Positions 6,229 through 17,718 of a stretch of DNA of 64,000 nucleotides are shown in pieces; within the stretch, counting starts at the first letter, position 1, and every line of letters begins with the position of its first letter. A program made the position numbers and the translations under genes. The DNA lies in NCBI RefSeq assembly GCF_012034935.1, contig NZ_JAATEN010000016.1:1-64000 (forward strand), given 5' to 3'. The notes beneath the pieces were generated by a model. It made no database searches, was not told where the DNA came from, and saw only the letters and a program-made list of their open reading frames with translations. This DNA is from Streptomyces zingiberis. GTDB lineage: Bacteria; Actinomycetota; Actinomycetes; Streptomycetales; Streptomycetaceae.

Positions 6229-9117
6229 ATGGACTTGGTGGACCGTGGCGAGGAACTGTCGCTCATGGAGGACATGCTCACGGCCGGCGCCGCGGGCCGG
6301 GGCGGGGTGCTGCTGGTCAGCGGGCCCGTCGCCGTCGGCAAGACGGCGCTGCTGCGCGCCTTCGGCGAGCGGGCGGCCGCCGCCGGAGCACTGTTGTTGC
6401 AGGCCACAGCGTCAGGCGCCGAACAGGAGCTGCCCCTTGGGGTGATGGGCCAGCTGCTCCTCCGGGCCGAACTGCGGGTGGAGGAGGCCCGCCGGGTGAC
6501 GCGTCTGCTCGATCTGGTGACGGCGCGGGCGGTGTCCGCCCCGGCCGGGGTGACGGCACCCCCGGCGGTCGGGAACGCGCTCCCGCAGCTCTGCCGGCCT
6601 TTACTGGAAAAGATGCGGGAAAGACTGGTGCTGATCAGCGTCGACGATGTGCATCACGCCGATCCGCATTCTCTGGAATGCGTGCTTCACATCGCACGGC
6701 GAGCCGATTCCGGGCGGATTCTGCTCCTGCTCGGCGAGAACAGCGCATTCCCGTCCGGAAATACGCGACTGCGCGTCGAATTGCTGCGTCTGCCGCGCTG
6801 CCGGGAGATCCGGCTCGGCCCGCTGGGGCGGCACGGAGTGGCCGCTCTGATGTCCGCCTCCGGCGCCGCGGGGTGGCGGACGCGGCCGTCGGTGGCGGAG
6901 CTGCACCGGCTCGGCGGGGGCAACCCGCTGCTGACGCGGGCGCTGATCGAGGACTGCCGCTTCACGGGGGCGGCGGGCGAACCGGGCCCCGGCGGTGGTC
7001 CCGCGGGGCCGGTACCGGGCCGGGCCTTCGAGGGGGCCGTCGCCACCCTTCTCTACCGCGGCGACCGGCAGACGCGCGACGCCGCCTGGGCGCTGGCGGT
7101 GCTCGGCCCGCGGGAGGCGGGCGTCGAGCTGACGGCGGAGGTCCTGGGCCGTGGCCGGGACTCCGTGCGGCGCGGCCTCGGCGCGCTCCACGAGGCCGGA
7201 CTGCTCGACGGGGCCGGGCGGTTCCGGCACGACGCCTGCCGCGCCGCCGTGCTGGCCGGGATCGAGCCGGTCCACCGCGCCGGCCTGGAGGCGAGGGCGG
7301 CCCGGGTACTCCACGAGCACGGCGCGGCGGCCACGGCGGTGGTCCCTCACCTGATCGCTGGGGAGCCCGTCGAGGATCCGTGGGCGCTGCCCACCCTGCT
7401 GGAGGCGGCCGAACGGGCCCTCGCCGGGGACGAGGTGGAGGCGGCGCTGTCCTGCCTGCGCGCCGCCCGGGACAGCTGTGCCGACGGACGGCTGGCGCTG
7501 ACCATCCGGGCCGCACTGACCCGGGCCGGGTGGCGGGTCAACCCGGCCTCCGCGGCCCGGTACCTGCCGGAACTCACCGCCGCCGCGCTGGACGGCCGCC
7601 TCGGCCCCCGCGAGACCGACGAACTCGTCGGCCATCTGCTCTGGTTCGGCCGGCTGAACACGGCGCTGCGGGTGACGCGCGCCGCCGGGCGCTCCGGAGC
7701 TGACCACAGCGGTGGACCCCGGGGCGCCGGGGACCTGAGGTGCTGGCCGGCCTACGGCTATCCGGGCACGCCCGAGGGCGCCGGGACCCGAAGCGGCGGA
7801 GCCGGCGGCACCCGCCCGCGGCCGGTGGGCCCGGCCCATGGCACCCACCACCGGGCGGCGACCCTGATGAGGTCCCTGCCCCGGGGCGGCGGCGCGGACG
7901 TGGTGGCCCGCGCCGAACAGATCCTCCAGGGCACCCGGCTGTCCGACTCCACGGTCCCGGATCTGGTCACCGCCGTGAACGCGCTGATCCTCACCGACCG
8001 GCCGGACCGTGCGTCGTCCTGGTGCCAGGACCTCCTCCGGGAGGCTGCCGAGCGCCGGGCCCCGCTGTGGCGGGCGCTGCTCCTGTCGGCCTCGGCGCGG
8101 ATCGACCTCCGGCTGGGCCGGCTGCCCGAGGCGGAGGAAGCGGCGGGCGCGGCGCTCGGCCTCGTCCCCCCGGAGGGGTGGGGGGTGGCCGTCGCCGCGC
8201 CCGCCGCCACCGTGGTGTACGCCCGGACCGCGATGGGCCGGCTCGACGAGGCCGCCGCCCAGCTGGCCGTCCCCGTACCGGAGGCGGCCTTCCGCACCAT
8301 CGACGGCCTGCTGTATCTCCGGGCCCGTGGGCTGCACCACCTCGCCGCCGGGCGCCCGTACGCCGCGCTCGACGACTTCCGGCGCTGCGGGCGGTCCATG
8401 ACCCGCTGGGACTTCGATCTCCCGGCCCTGGTCCCGTGGCGCACGGACGCGGCCCGGGCGCACCTGGCGCTGGGCGACACCGGACGGGCCCGGGCCCTCG
8501 CGGAGGAGCAGCTCGCGCTGGCCGGCGCCGGCCGGGGCGGGACACGCGGCGTGACCCTGTGCGTGCTCGCCGGGGCGCTCGGCCCCCGCCACCGGCCGCC
8601 GCTGCTGGCGGAGGCCGTCGACCTCCTGCGGGAGCGCGGGCACCGGCTGGAGCTCGCCCGGGCGGTGGAGGAACTGGCGCGCGCGCACCGCGAACTGGGC
8701 GAGCACGGCCGGGCGAGGACGCTGGCCCGCAAGGCGCAGCAACTGGCCCGGGAGTGCGGCGTCCCGGCCACGGCCCCGGCACCGTGCGCCGTGGCCGGCG
8801 CGGCGGGCGGCGCCACGCCCGGCCCGGGGCGGCATCCGCGCTCCGGGCAGACCCGGCACCGCGTCCGGCTGAGTGAGGCGGAGCTGCGGGTGGCGACGCT
8901 CGCCGCCCGGGGCCACACCAACCGGCAGATCGCCGACCGGTTGTTCATCACCGTCTCCACCGTGGAGCAGCATCTGACCCGGGCGTACCGGAAGTTGCAG
9001 GTCCGGCGCCGTGCCGAGCTGGCGGCGAAGCTCGACCCGGCCGCGCCGGCGGACCACCGGGAGAAGCACCGTGAGGAGCGCCGCGGCTCCACGCGCGACC
9101 GCTTGCACACGGTGTGA
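6229..9117 (+). CDS. LAL-type LuxR-family transcriptional regulator with a TTA codon
   Basis: A 962-residue ATP-binding regulator of the LAL (large LuxR) family, typical of cluster-situated activators. The N-terminal AAA-like domain has a Walker A SGPVAVGKTALLRAF near residue 30 and a Walker B-like LISVDDVHHADPHS near 135. A long helical middle follows, then a C-terminal LuxR helix-turn-helix, LSEAELRVATLAARGHTNRQ onward (residues about 880-925). The frame extends upstream, but homology begins at MDLVDRGEELSLM and AGGGGGAA stands 8 bases before this ATG. Codon 125 is TTA (6601-6603), the only in-frame TTA I found in the window, so translation probably depends on the bldA tRNA and is delayed to development. 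The stretch from 6600 to about 6790 uses more A/T-ending codons than the rest. It is divergent from the StrR-like gene, so the two probably form a regulatory cascade. Confidence 0.9.
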   Translation: MDLVDRGEELSLMEDMLTAGAAGRGGVLLVSGPVAVGKTALLRAFGERAAAAGALLLQATASGAEQELPLGVMGQLLLRAELRVEEARRVTRLLDLVTARAVSAPAGVTAPPAVGNALPQLCRPLLEKMRERLVLISVDDVHHADPHSLECVLHIARRADSGRILLLLGENSAFPSGNTRLRVELLRLPRCREIRLGPLGRHGVAALMSASGAAGWRTRPSVAELHRLGGGNPLLTRALIEDCRFTGAAGEPGPGGGPAGPVPGRAFEGAVATLLYRGDRQTRDAAWALAVLGPREAGVELTAEVLGRGRDSVRRGLGALHEAGLLDGAGRFRHDACRAAVLAGIEPVHRAGLEARAARVLHEHGAAATAVVPHLIAGEPVEDPWALPTLLEAAERALAGDEVEAALSCLRAARDSCADGRLALTIRAALTRAGWRVNPASAARYLPELTAAALDGRLGPRETDELVGHLLWFGRLNTALRVTRAAGRSGADHSGGPRGAGDLRCWPAYGYPGTPEGAGTRSGGAGGTRPRPVGPAHGTHHRAATLMRSLPRGGGADVVARAEQILQGTRLSDSTVPDLVTAVNALILTDRPDRASSWCQDLLREAAERRAPLWRALLLSASARIDLRLGRLPEAEEAAGAALGLVPPEGWGVAVAAPAATVVYARTAMGRLDEAAAQLAVPVPEAAFRTIDGLLYLRARGLHHLAAGRPYAALDDFRRCGRSMTRWDFDLPALVPWRTDAARAHLALGDTGRARALAEEQLALAGAGRGGTRGVTLCVLAGALGPRHRPPLLAEAVDLLRERGHRLELARAVEELARAHRELGEHGRARTLARKAQQLARECGVPATAPAPCAVAGAAGGATPGPGRHPRSGQTRHRVRLSEAELRVATLAARGHTNRQIADRLFITVSTVEQHLTRAYRKLQVRRRAELAAKLDPAAPADHREKHREERRGSTRDRLHTV
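6601..6603 (+). promoter_or_regulatory. TTA leucine codon (bldA control point)
   Basis: In-frame codon 125 of the LAL regulator, in the context Arg-Pro-Leu(TTA)-Leu-Glu-Lys. In Streptomyces TTA is read only by the bldA tRNA and is concentrated in secondary-metabolism regulators. The frame is supported by the Walker A motif before it and the helix-turn-helix after it. Confidence 0.85.
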
Positions 9118-9129
9118 CCGCGGAGGGCG

Positions 9130-9164
9130 GCCGTCCGGCGGGCGCACGGGCCCCGCCGGACGGC
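9130..9164 (+). terminator. Hairpin after the LAL regulator gene
   Basis: GCCGTCCGGCGGG at 9130-9142 pairs perfectly with CCCGCCGGACGGC at 9152-9164; it starts 12 bases after the stop codon. No T-run follows. Confidence 0.65.
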
Positions 9165-9269
9165 GTGGGCCCGGGGCGGGCGCCTCCGCACCCGGCCGGG
9201 GCGACGGCGCGGGCGGGCCCACCCGGGGGACGGCCGCCACGCGGGGCCACGGGACGGTCCGGAACGCTC

Positions 9270-9419
9270 TCATGCCGGCCGGCACCCCGGCCGCCGTGCG
9301 GGCGACGGCGCCGCGTGAGCCCCACCGCCCCCACCCTTGCCGCCGTGCCCGCCGTGCCCGGCGTTGCCGCCGTCGCAGCTCCTGCCGCCCTTGCCGCCCT
9401 TGCCACCGTTGCCGAGCAC
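9270..9419 (-). CDS. Candidate 49-residue Gly-rich peptide
   Basis: A short frame starting with GTG at 9419, with GAGGGAGAG about 8 bases upstream, and ending TGA at 9270-9272. After an initial Met-Leu, residues 3-33 are mostly GG dipeptides alternating with Lys, Asn, His and one RSCD (GNGGKGGKGGRSCDGG, then NAGHGGHGGKGGGGG); an Ala/Pro/Arg tail with a second Cys follows. It lies alone between the LAL and two-component genes on the opposite strand. No signal peptide or known precursor family is visible. It could be a structural or secreted peptide, a modified-peptide precursor without local enzymes, or a chance frame in GC-rich DNA. I do not recognise it. Confidence 0.35.
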   Translation of the reverse strand: MLGNGGKGGKGGRSCDGGNAGHGGHGGKGGGGGAHAAPSPARRPGCRPA

Positions 9420-9800
9420 CGTTCGTTCTCTCCCTCGCCGCCGTGGCACGACCGGTTCCCCGGGCGGGAGACCCGGCCCGGTGGCCGCTGGGCTGCCGGC
9501 CGGGGCGGGGCCTGTCCGCCGCGCGTCACCGTTGTACGCGGCCCGCGGTCACACCGCGGTCCGAAATCCTGTGACCGGTGACCGGTTTCTCCGCGAGCGG
9601 TGAAGTGGGCCCGTCACGCCCCCGGCCGGCGGTACCCTGCCGCCGGGGGACGGGACGCTCTGCGGCGGCCGGGGGAACGGGCGGGCACCCGCCGGGTGCT
9701 GTGACCTCTGTGTGACGCGGCATCGGGCAGTCTGCTGCACCATGATCCGACACCGCCCGCCCCGCTCCCCGGTCCTGTCGTGCCGTGCGGGGAGTGGGCG

Positions 9801-10454
9801 ATGAGGGTACTGGTGGTCGAGGACCACACCGAGCTGGCGCAGTCCGTGGCACGGGTGCTCCGCCGGGAGGGCATGGCGGTCGACGTCGTCCACGACGGCT
9901 CGGACGCGCTGGACCGCACCGCGGTGATCGACTACGACGTCGTGGTCCTCGACCGGGATCTGCCCGGGGTCCACGGCGACGAGGTGTGCGGTGAGCTGGC
10001 GGGCCGTCCGGCGCACTCCCGGGTCCTGATGCTCACGGCGTCGGGCACGGTCGCCGACCGCGTGGAGGGGCTCAGCCTGGGCGCGGACGACTACCTGCCC
10101 AAGCCGTTCGCCTACGCCGAGCTGGTGGCCCGGATCCGCGCGCTCGCCCGCCGCTCGCAGCCGGCCCTGCCGCCCGTCCTCGTCCACGGCGACCTGCGGC
10201 TGGACCCCGCCCAGCGGATCGCGACCCGGGCCGGGGAACGGCTGGCGCTCACCCCCAAGGAATTCGCGGTGCTGGAGTACCTCCTCGCCGCCCAGGGCCG
10301 CGCGGTGTCGGCCGAGGAACTGCTGGAGCGGGTGTGGGACGAGGCGGCCGACCCGTTCACGACCACGGTGAAGGCGACCATCAACCGGCTGCGGCCCAAG
10401 CTCGGCGATCCACCCCTGATCGAGACCGTTCCCCGGGGCGGCTACCGGATCTGA
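9801..10454 (+). CDS. OmpR-family response regulator
   Basis: A 217-residue two-component response regulator. The receiver domain starts at MRVLVVEDH; the phosphoacceptor is Asp51 in VVVLDRDLPG, and the conserved Lys is in YLPKPFAYAE. The C-terminal winged helix (LALTPKEFAVLEYLL ... TTTVKATINRLRPKLG) binds DNA. A GTG at 9780 is also in frame, but the ATG at 9801 has GGGGAG about 7 bases upstream and begins exactly at the conserved receiver start. The sensor kinase gene follows after 7 bases, so the two are co-transcribed. The signal is unknown. Confidence 0.92.
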   Translation: MRVLVVEDHTELAQSVARVLRREGMAVDVVHDGSDALDRTAVIDYDVVVLDRDLPGVHGDEVCGELAGRPAHSRVLMLTASGTVADRVEGLSLGADDYLPKPFAYAELVARIRALARRSQPALPPVLVHGDLRLDPAQRIATRAGERLALTPKEFAVLEYLLAAQGRAVSAEELLERVWDEAADPFTTTVKATINRLRPKLGDPPLIETVPRGGYRI

Positions 10455-10461
10455 GGCGATC

Positions 10462-11832
10462 ATGCGAAATCCCGTACGCGTCCCCCGAGCCCTCCGCGCC
10501 GCCGGCCTCCGCCGCGCCGTCCGGGTCCCCGCGCCCGTCGCCGCCACCGTCCGCCGTCTGATCCCGAAGCGGGTGCGGATGCGGCTCACCCTGCTGTACG
10601 GGGTGCTGTTCGTCGCCTCCGGTGTCGTCCTCCTGGCGATCACCTATCTGCTCGTCATGCACTCCCCCGCCAAGCTGGTGCTGGCCAAGACAGGCAGCTC
10701 CGATCCGCGGCTCACCGAAGGCGGCATCTCGCTGGGCCTCCCGGACGGGGAGTCGTTCACCGTGCTGAACGCCATCACCCGGCAGTTGCGGGAGCAGGCG
10801 CTGCGCCAGCACCAGGCCGAGATGCACCATCTGCTGGTGCAGTCGGGGATAGCCCTGGCGATCATGGCGCTGATCTCCATACTGCTCGGCTGGCTGGTCG
10901 CCGGGCGGGTGCTGCGGCCGCTGCGCACGATGACGGGAACCGTGCAGCGCATCTCGGCGCGCAATCTGCACGAGCGGCTGGCGGTCACCGGGCCCGACGA
11001 CGAGCTGAAGGACCTGGCCGACACCGTCGACGGGCTCCTCGGGCGCCTGGAGACGGCACTCGACTCCCACAAGCGTTTCGTCGCCAACGCCGCGCACGAG
11101 CTGCGCACCCCGCTGACGCTGGAACACGCTCTGCTGGAGGAGGCGCTGATCGACCGGGGGGCCACCGTCGAGTCGTTCCGCGCCAACTTCGAGCGGCTGC
11201 TGGAGATCAGCCGTCAGCAGGCCCGGCTGCTGGAGTCGCTGCTCACCCTCTCCGGCAGCGAGCGGGGGCTGGACCACCGGGAACCGCTGGACCTCGCCGT
11301 TCTCTCGGAACAGGTCGTGCGCTCCTCGGGGCCGGAGGCCGCGCGCCGGGGCCTGCGGGTGGAGACGGCCACCGCGCCCGCGGCCACGGCGGGGGACTCC
11401 ACGCTCGTCCAGCGCCTGGTGGCCAACCTCGTCGACAACGCCGTCGGTTACAACGTGCCGGGCGGGCTGGTGAGGGTGACCACCGGCACCGAGGGCGGGC
11501 GGTCCGTGGTGTGTGTCGTCAACTCGGGACCGGAGGTGCCTCCCGAGCAGGTGGAGCGGCTGTTCGAACCGTTCCAGCGGCTCGGCCGCACGGCGGGCGA
11601 CGGCCACCACGGCCTGGGCCTGTCCATCGTGCGCGCCATCGCCACCGCCCACGACGCCACGATCACCGCGCGGGCCCGCCCCGGGGGCGGCCTCCTGGTC
11701 CGGGTCTCCTTCCCACCCCGTGCCGACCGTCCCGGCCGGCACGGCCCGCAGGCCCCGCTCCTCGCGGCGGCCGCCACCGGCAGGGGCGGGCCGGCGTTGG
11801 GTACGGCGGCCGGCGCCGGTCCCTCCCGCTGA
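10462..11832 (+). CDS. Sensor histidine kinase
   Basis: A 456-residue membrane kinase paired with the preceding response regulator. Order: a basic N-terminal stretch, TM1 (LTLLYGVLFVASGVVLLAI, about 38-56), an extracytoplasmic loop of about 75 residues, TM2 (about 133-152), HAMP linker, then a dimerisation domain with His212 in NAAHELRTPL. The ATPase domain has the N-box LVANLVDNAVGYN and the G-box GHHGLGLSIV. The external loop (GSSDPRLTEGGISLGLPDG) has no recognised sensor fold. The Ala/Gly-rich C-terminal end beyond residue 425 looks unstructured. Confidence 0.92.
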   Translation: MRNPVRVPRALRAAGLRRAVRVPAPVAATVRRLIPKRVRMRLTLLYGVLFVASGVVLLAITYLLVMHSPAKLVLAKTGSSDPRLTEGGISLGLPDGESFTVLNAITRQLREQALRQHQAEMHHLLVQSGIALAIMALISILLGWLVAGRVLRPLRTMTGTVQRISARNLHERLAVTGPDDELKDLADTVDGLLGRLETALDSHKRFVANAAHELRTPLTLEHALLEEALIDRGATVESFRANFERLLEISRQQARLLESLLTLSGSERGLDHREPLDLAVLSEQVVRSSGPEAARRGLRVETATAPAATAGDSTLVQRLVANLVDNAVGYNVPGGLVRVTTGTEGGRSVVCVVNSGPEVPPEQVERLFEPFQRLGRTAGDGHHGLGLSIVRAIATAHDATITARARPGGGLLVRVSFPPRADRPGRHGPQAPLLAAAATGRGGPALGTAAGAGPSR

Positions 11833-12037
11833 CCGCCGGGCCCGCCGCGCCCCCCGCGGGCCGCCCGGGGCCGGACCGGAGAGCGCGGAGGGCGGGCCGG
11901 GTACAGTCTGCGGGGCTCCGCCACCCACCGGAGCCCCGGGAAACAGGGAACACCTCAGAAGCCGGGACGCCGGGAGCGCCCGGAAGAACGGGAGACCCGG
12001 GAGAACCGGGAGAACCGGAGAAGGAGACGGTCCGCCC

Positions 12038-12532
12038 ATGGCTCCGCCCAGGCCGCTGGACGCCCTCGACGCCCGCATCCTCCAGCTGCTGCTGGAGCGG
12101 CCCCGGACGAGTGTGCGGGAGTACGCGCGCGTCCTCGGTGTCGCCCGCGGGACGCTCCAGGCCCGCCTGGACCGCATGGAGCGGGACGGGCTGATCGGGG
12201 ATCCGGTCCCCCGGCTGTCGTTCGGGGCGCTCGGCCATCCCGTGCTGGCCTTCGTGCACATCGAGGTGACGCAGGGACACCTCGTCGAGGTGGGTGACGC
12301 CCTGGCGGAGATCCCCGAGATCATCGAGGCGTTCTCCGTCACCGGCGGCGGTGACCTGCTGACCCGGGTGGTCGCCCGCGACAACGGCCACCTGGAGGAC
12401 GTCATCCAGCGGCTGATCCGGCTCCCCGGCGTGGTGCGGACCCGGACGGACGTGGCGCTGCGTGAGCGTGTCCCCTACCGGGCCGGCCCTCTCGTGGCGT
12501 CCCTGCGCCGGGCGGCCGGGGATTCCGGCTGA
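12038..12532 (+). CDS. Lrp/AsnC-family transcriptional regulator
   Basis: A 164-residue regulator. The N-terminal helix-turn-helix (LDARILQLLLERPRTSVREY, then ARVLGVARGTLQARLDRMERDG) is followed by the RAM ligand-binding fold with the usual HIEVTQGHLVEVGDAL and ITGGGDLL-like SVTGGGDLLTRVV. AAGGAGA stands about 10 bases before the ATG. It runs convergently with the madM gene, and a strong hairpin follows its stop. The preceding 90 bases contain repeated GGGAGAACC-like units that may be promoter-proximal. The effector (usually an amino acid) cannot be told. Confidence 0.9.
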   Translation: MAPPRPLDALDARILQLLLERPRTSVREYARVLGVARGTLQARLDRMERDGLIGDPVPRLSFGALGHPVLAFVHIEVTQGHLVEVGDALAEIPEIIEAFSVTGGGDLLTRVVARDNGHLEDVIQRLIRLPGVVRTRTDVALRERVPYRAGPLVASLRRAAGDSG

Positions 12533-12537
12533 ACGGG

Positions 12538-12580
12538 CCGGTGGCCGGGCGGGGCCCCGAGGCTCCCGCCCGGCCACCGG
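12538..12580. terminator. Bidirectional terminator between the Lrp gene and madM
   Basis: CCGGTGGCCGGGCGGG at 12538-12553 pairs perfectly over 16 bases with CCCGCCCGGCCACCGG at 12565-12580. It lies between convergent genes and could stop both transcripts. Confidence 0.7.
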
Positions 12581-12664
12581 CCGGGTCACTGCTCCGCCGG
12601 CTCACCGGGCGGCCGGATGCTCCGGGCCCGCGCGGTGCCCGGAAGGCGCCGCCCCCGGGCGACC

Positions 12665-13429
12665 TCACCCCCCGGTGATCGCCCGCAGCGTCACATACAG
12701 CAGTGAGGGGCCCAGCAGGCATCCGAGACCGGTGTAGAAGGTGGCCGTCATGGCGCCGTAGGGCACCAGGCGCTTGTCGGTCGCCGCGAGTCCGCCGGCC
12801 ACGCCGGAGGTCGTCCCCATCAGCCCGCCGAACGCCATCGCGGACTTCGGGTTGTTCAGCCCGATCAGCGGGGCGACCAGCGGCGTCCCGACCATCACCA
12901 CCACGGACTTGACCAGGCCGGCGGCGACGGACAGCGCGATCACCTCCGAACTCGCGCCCACAGCGCTCCCCGTCACGGGCCCGACGATGTAGGTGGCGGC
13001 GCCGGCGCCGATGGTCGCCAGGGAGGCCGCGTCGGTGTAGCCGAAGAGCGCGGCGATCACGGCTCCGACCACGAAGGAGACGACCACGCCCAGCAGGATG
13101 GAGAGCCCGCCGGACAGCCCGGCGCGCTTGATCTCCCGCAGGTCGACACCGTAGGCGGTGGAGACGATCGCGAAGTCCCGCAGCATCGCGCCGCCCATCA
13201 GGCCGAGGCCGGAGAGCGCGGCGAAGTCGGCCAGCCCCTTCTCACCCCCGGTCGCGATGCCGCCCCAGTAGGCCAGCGCCAGGCCGAGCATGATGGCGAT
13301 GGCGGAGCCCTGCAGCCGGCCACGGGTCAGCTTCCTGGACAGCCACCCGGAGAACAGCATCATCGCGCCGACCACCAGGAAGGCCACGATCAGGCCGTTG
13401 TTCTCGAAAACGGAGACCAGCAGATCCAT
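12665..13429 (-). CDS. madM: Malonate transporter subunit MadM
   Basis: A 254-residue, very hydrophobic protein with about 7-8 membrane segments. Gly-rich loops such as GIATGGEKGLADFAALSGLGLMGG and MGTTSGVAGGLAATDKRL fit the MadM family, which with MadL forms a sodium-coupled malonate importer. The gene starts one base after the madL stop codon, so the two are translationally coupled. It is the last gene of the minus-strand malonate unit; the decarboxylase/synthetase gene upstream uses the imported malonate. Confidence 0.88.
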   Translation of the reverse strand: MDLLVSVFENNGLIVAFLVVGAMMLFSGWLSRKLTRGRLQGSAIAIMLGLALAYWGGIATGGEKGLADFAALSGLGLMGGAMLRDFAIVSTAYGVDLREIKRAGLSGGLSILLGVVVSFVVGAVIAALFGYTDAASLATIGAGAATYIVGPVTGSAVGASSEVIALSVAAGLVKSVVVMVGTPLVAPLIGLNNPKSAMAFGGLMGTTSGVAGGLAATDKRLVPYGAMTATFYTGLGCLLGPSLLYVTLRAITGG

Positions 13430-13430
13430 C

Positions 13431-13838
13431 TCAGGCCTCCTGCTTCTCGGCGGCCGTCATCGGCGGCAGCGGCTCGCCCGGCTCACCGATCCGGGCCAGG
13501 ACGGGCACCAGGGCGAGCCCGGCGACGACCGCGCCGACCCCCGCCAGCAGCGCCATCGGCCCGCCGGTGACCGCCTTCACCACGTTCTGCGTGGCCGCCA
13601 TGGCGATCACGATCGGTATGTACAGGGCGCTCCAGAACAGGACGCCCTGCTCGGAGGCCGGGGGGAACTTGCCCTTCTGGCGGAGCCAGTGGGTGACCAG
13701 CGTCAACATGATCATGGCGAAACCGACTCCGCCGACATTGGCGTCGACACCGAGGACGACGGCGAGTACCTCGCCGACCACCATGCCCACGAGCGTGCAC
13801 AACGCCAGTGCTGCTACTCCGTAGAGAACCATCGTCAT
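13431..13838 (-). CDS. madL: Malonate transporter subunit MadL
   Basis: A 135-residue membrane protein with about four hydrophobic segments (YGVAALALCTLVGMVVGEVL; VGFAMIMLTLVTHWL; LYIPIVIAMAATQNVV; LLAGVGAVVAGLALVPVL). Its size, its pairing with MadM and the motif LGVDANVGGVGFAMIML fit MadL. It lies 156 bases after the fused decarboxylase/synthetase gene, on the same strand. Confidence 0.88.
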   Translation of the reverse strand: MTMVLYGVAALALCTLVGMVVGEVLAVVLGVDANVGGVGFAMIMLTLVTHWLRQKGKFPPASEQGVLFWSALYIPIVIAMAATQNVVKAVTGGPMALLAGVGAVVAGLALVPVLARIGEPGEPLPPMTAAEKQEA

Positions 13839-13994
13839 CTCCGCGATGAGAGACCGGGAAAGGGACCGGGGGCTGGGAACAGCCAGGGGTTGGGGGGTGG
13901 AAACCGTGGGGAAAGGGGGAGCGGGTGGGGGAAGTGGAGGACGGAGAACGGCGTCAGGGGCCCGCCGGTCCCGCCACCCGGGGACGACCGGGGA

Positions 13995-16907
<2,913 letters not shown>

Positions 16908-16931
16908 CCCCGTCCTCCTCACAGCGGTGGC

Positions 16932-16963
16932 TTGATATGCATCAGATGGCTTGATGTATATAA
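16932..16963. promoter_or_regulatory. Paired operator in the malonate divergent promoter
   Basis: TGATATGCATCA at 16933-16944 is a near-palindrome. Read on the other strand it is TGATGCATATCA, which matches TGATGTATATAA at 16952-16963 at 10 of 12 positions. Both are preceded by GGCTT on the plus strand and they sit 19 bases apart. The AT-rich patch also contains TTGATA and TGTATA 17 bases apart, a plausible promoter for the GntR gene. FCD-type GntR regulators bind short palindromes of this kind, so this is the probable binding site of the adjacent regulator. Confidence 0.6.
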
Positions 16964-17040
16964 CGTGGCACCGTAGAGGACGGGAGTGACCAGCGCCACC
17001 CCCTGGACCGTCCCGATAACCTGGCCACTCGGAGGTGCTC

Positions 17041-17718
17041 ATGGCTCGAGTTCCGGAAGCCCGGCGGGTGCGGGACGCATTGGAGAACGCGGTCATCGAC
17101 GGCCGCTACCGCCCCGGGGAACGCCTGGACCCCGCACAGCTGGAGCGGGAGTTCGCCTGCTCCCGCACCCCGATCCGGGAGGCGTTGCAGGATCTGGAGC
17201 GCTCCGGGCTGGTGCGGATCCGCCCCAAGAAGGGCACCTACGTCACGGAGTTCAGCGTCTCCGAGCTGGCCGAGCGCTTCGAGGTCATGGCCGAGCTGGA
17301 GGGCATGGCGGCGCGGCTCTCCGCACGCCGCATCGAACGCGAGGCCCTGGAGGAGCTGGACGGTGCTCTGCGGGAGTGCGAGAAGCAGGCGCTGGCGGGC
17401 GACGCCGACGCCTACTACTACGCCAACGCCTGGTTCCACGGCGTCGTCTACAACGCCTGCGGCAACGAGTACCTGCGCCTCCAGGCCCACGGCCTGAAGC
17501 GGGTCCTGCAACCCTACCGGCGGCTCCAGCTGCGGGTGCCGGACCGTATGCGGCGTTCCCTGGACGAGCACCGCCGGATCGCCGGCGCCATCGCCGCGGG
17601 CGACGCGGAGCGGGCGGAGGACGCCGCCCGCGACCACGTGCTCGTCCAGGTGAAGGAGTTCAGCCAGCTCGTGCGGACCTGGCGGCAGCTGTCCCAGGCG
17701 GGGAACGGCGCCGGCTGA
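17041..17718 (+). CDS. matR: GntR-family regulator of malonate catabolism
   Basis: A 225-residue FadR-subfamily regulator. The winged helix (residues about 10-70) includes CSRTPIREALQDLERSGLV and IRPKKGTYV; residues about 78-215 form an all-helical FCD ligand domain with Asp/His metal-ligand candidates (ANAWFHGVVYNACG). The ATG at 17041 lies 5 bases after GGAGG; an in-frame GTG at 17035 overlaps that ribosome binding site and is unlikely. It is divergent from the malonate enzymes, with a paired operator between, which is the arrangement of MatR in known malonate operons. The ligand is presumably malonate or malonyl-CoA (inference). Confidence 0.85.
   Translation: MARVPEARRVRDALENAVIDGRYRPGERLDPAQLEREFACSRTPIREALQDLERSGLVRIRPKKGTYVTEFSVSELAERFEVMAELEGMAARLSARRIEREALEELDGALRECEKQALAGDADAYYYANAWFHGVVYNACGNEYLRLQAHGLKRVLQPYRRLQLRVPDRMRRSLDEHRRIAGAIAAGDAERAEDAARDHVLVQVKEFSQLVRTWRQLSQAGNGAG

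Noticed and set aside
6601..9285. 894-codon minus-strand frame opposite the LAL gene
   Set aside because: Antisense composition shadow without motifs; the plus-strand LAL domains are unambiguous.
9301..9430. GCC/TTG-rich tract as a simple triplet repeat
   Set aside because: The repeat pattern is explained by the Gly-rich minus-strand frame; it is not exact enough for a microsatellite.
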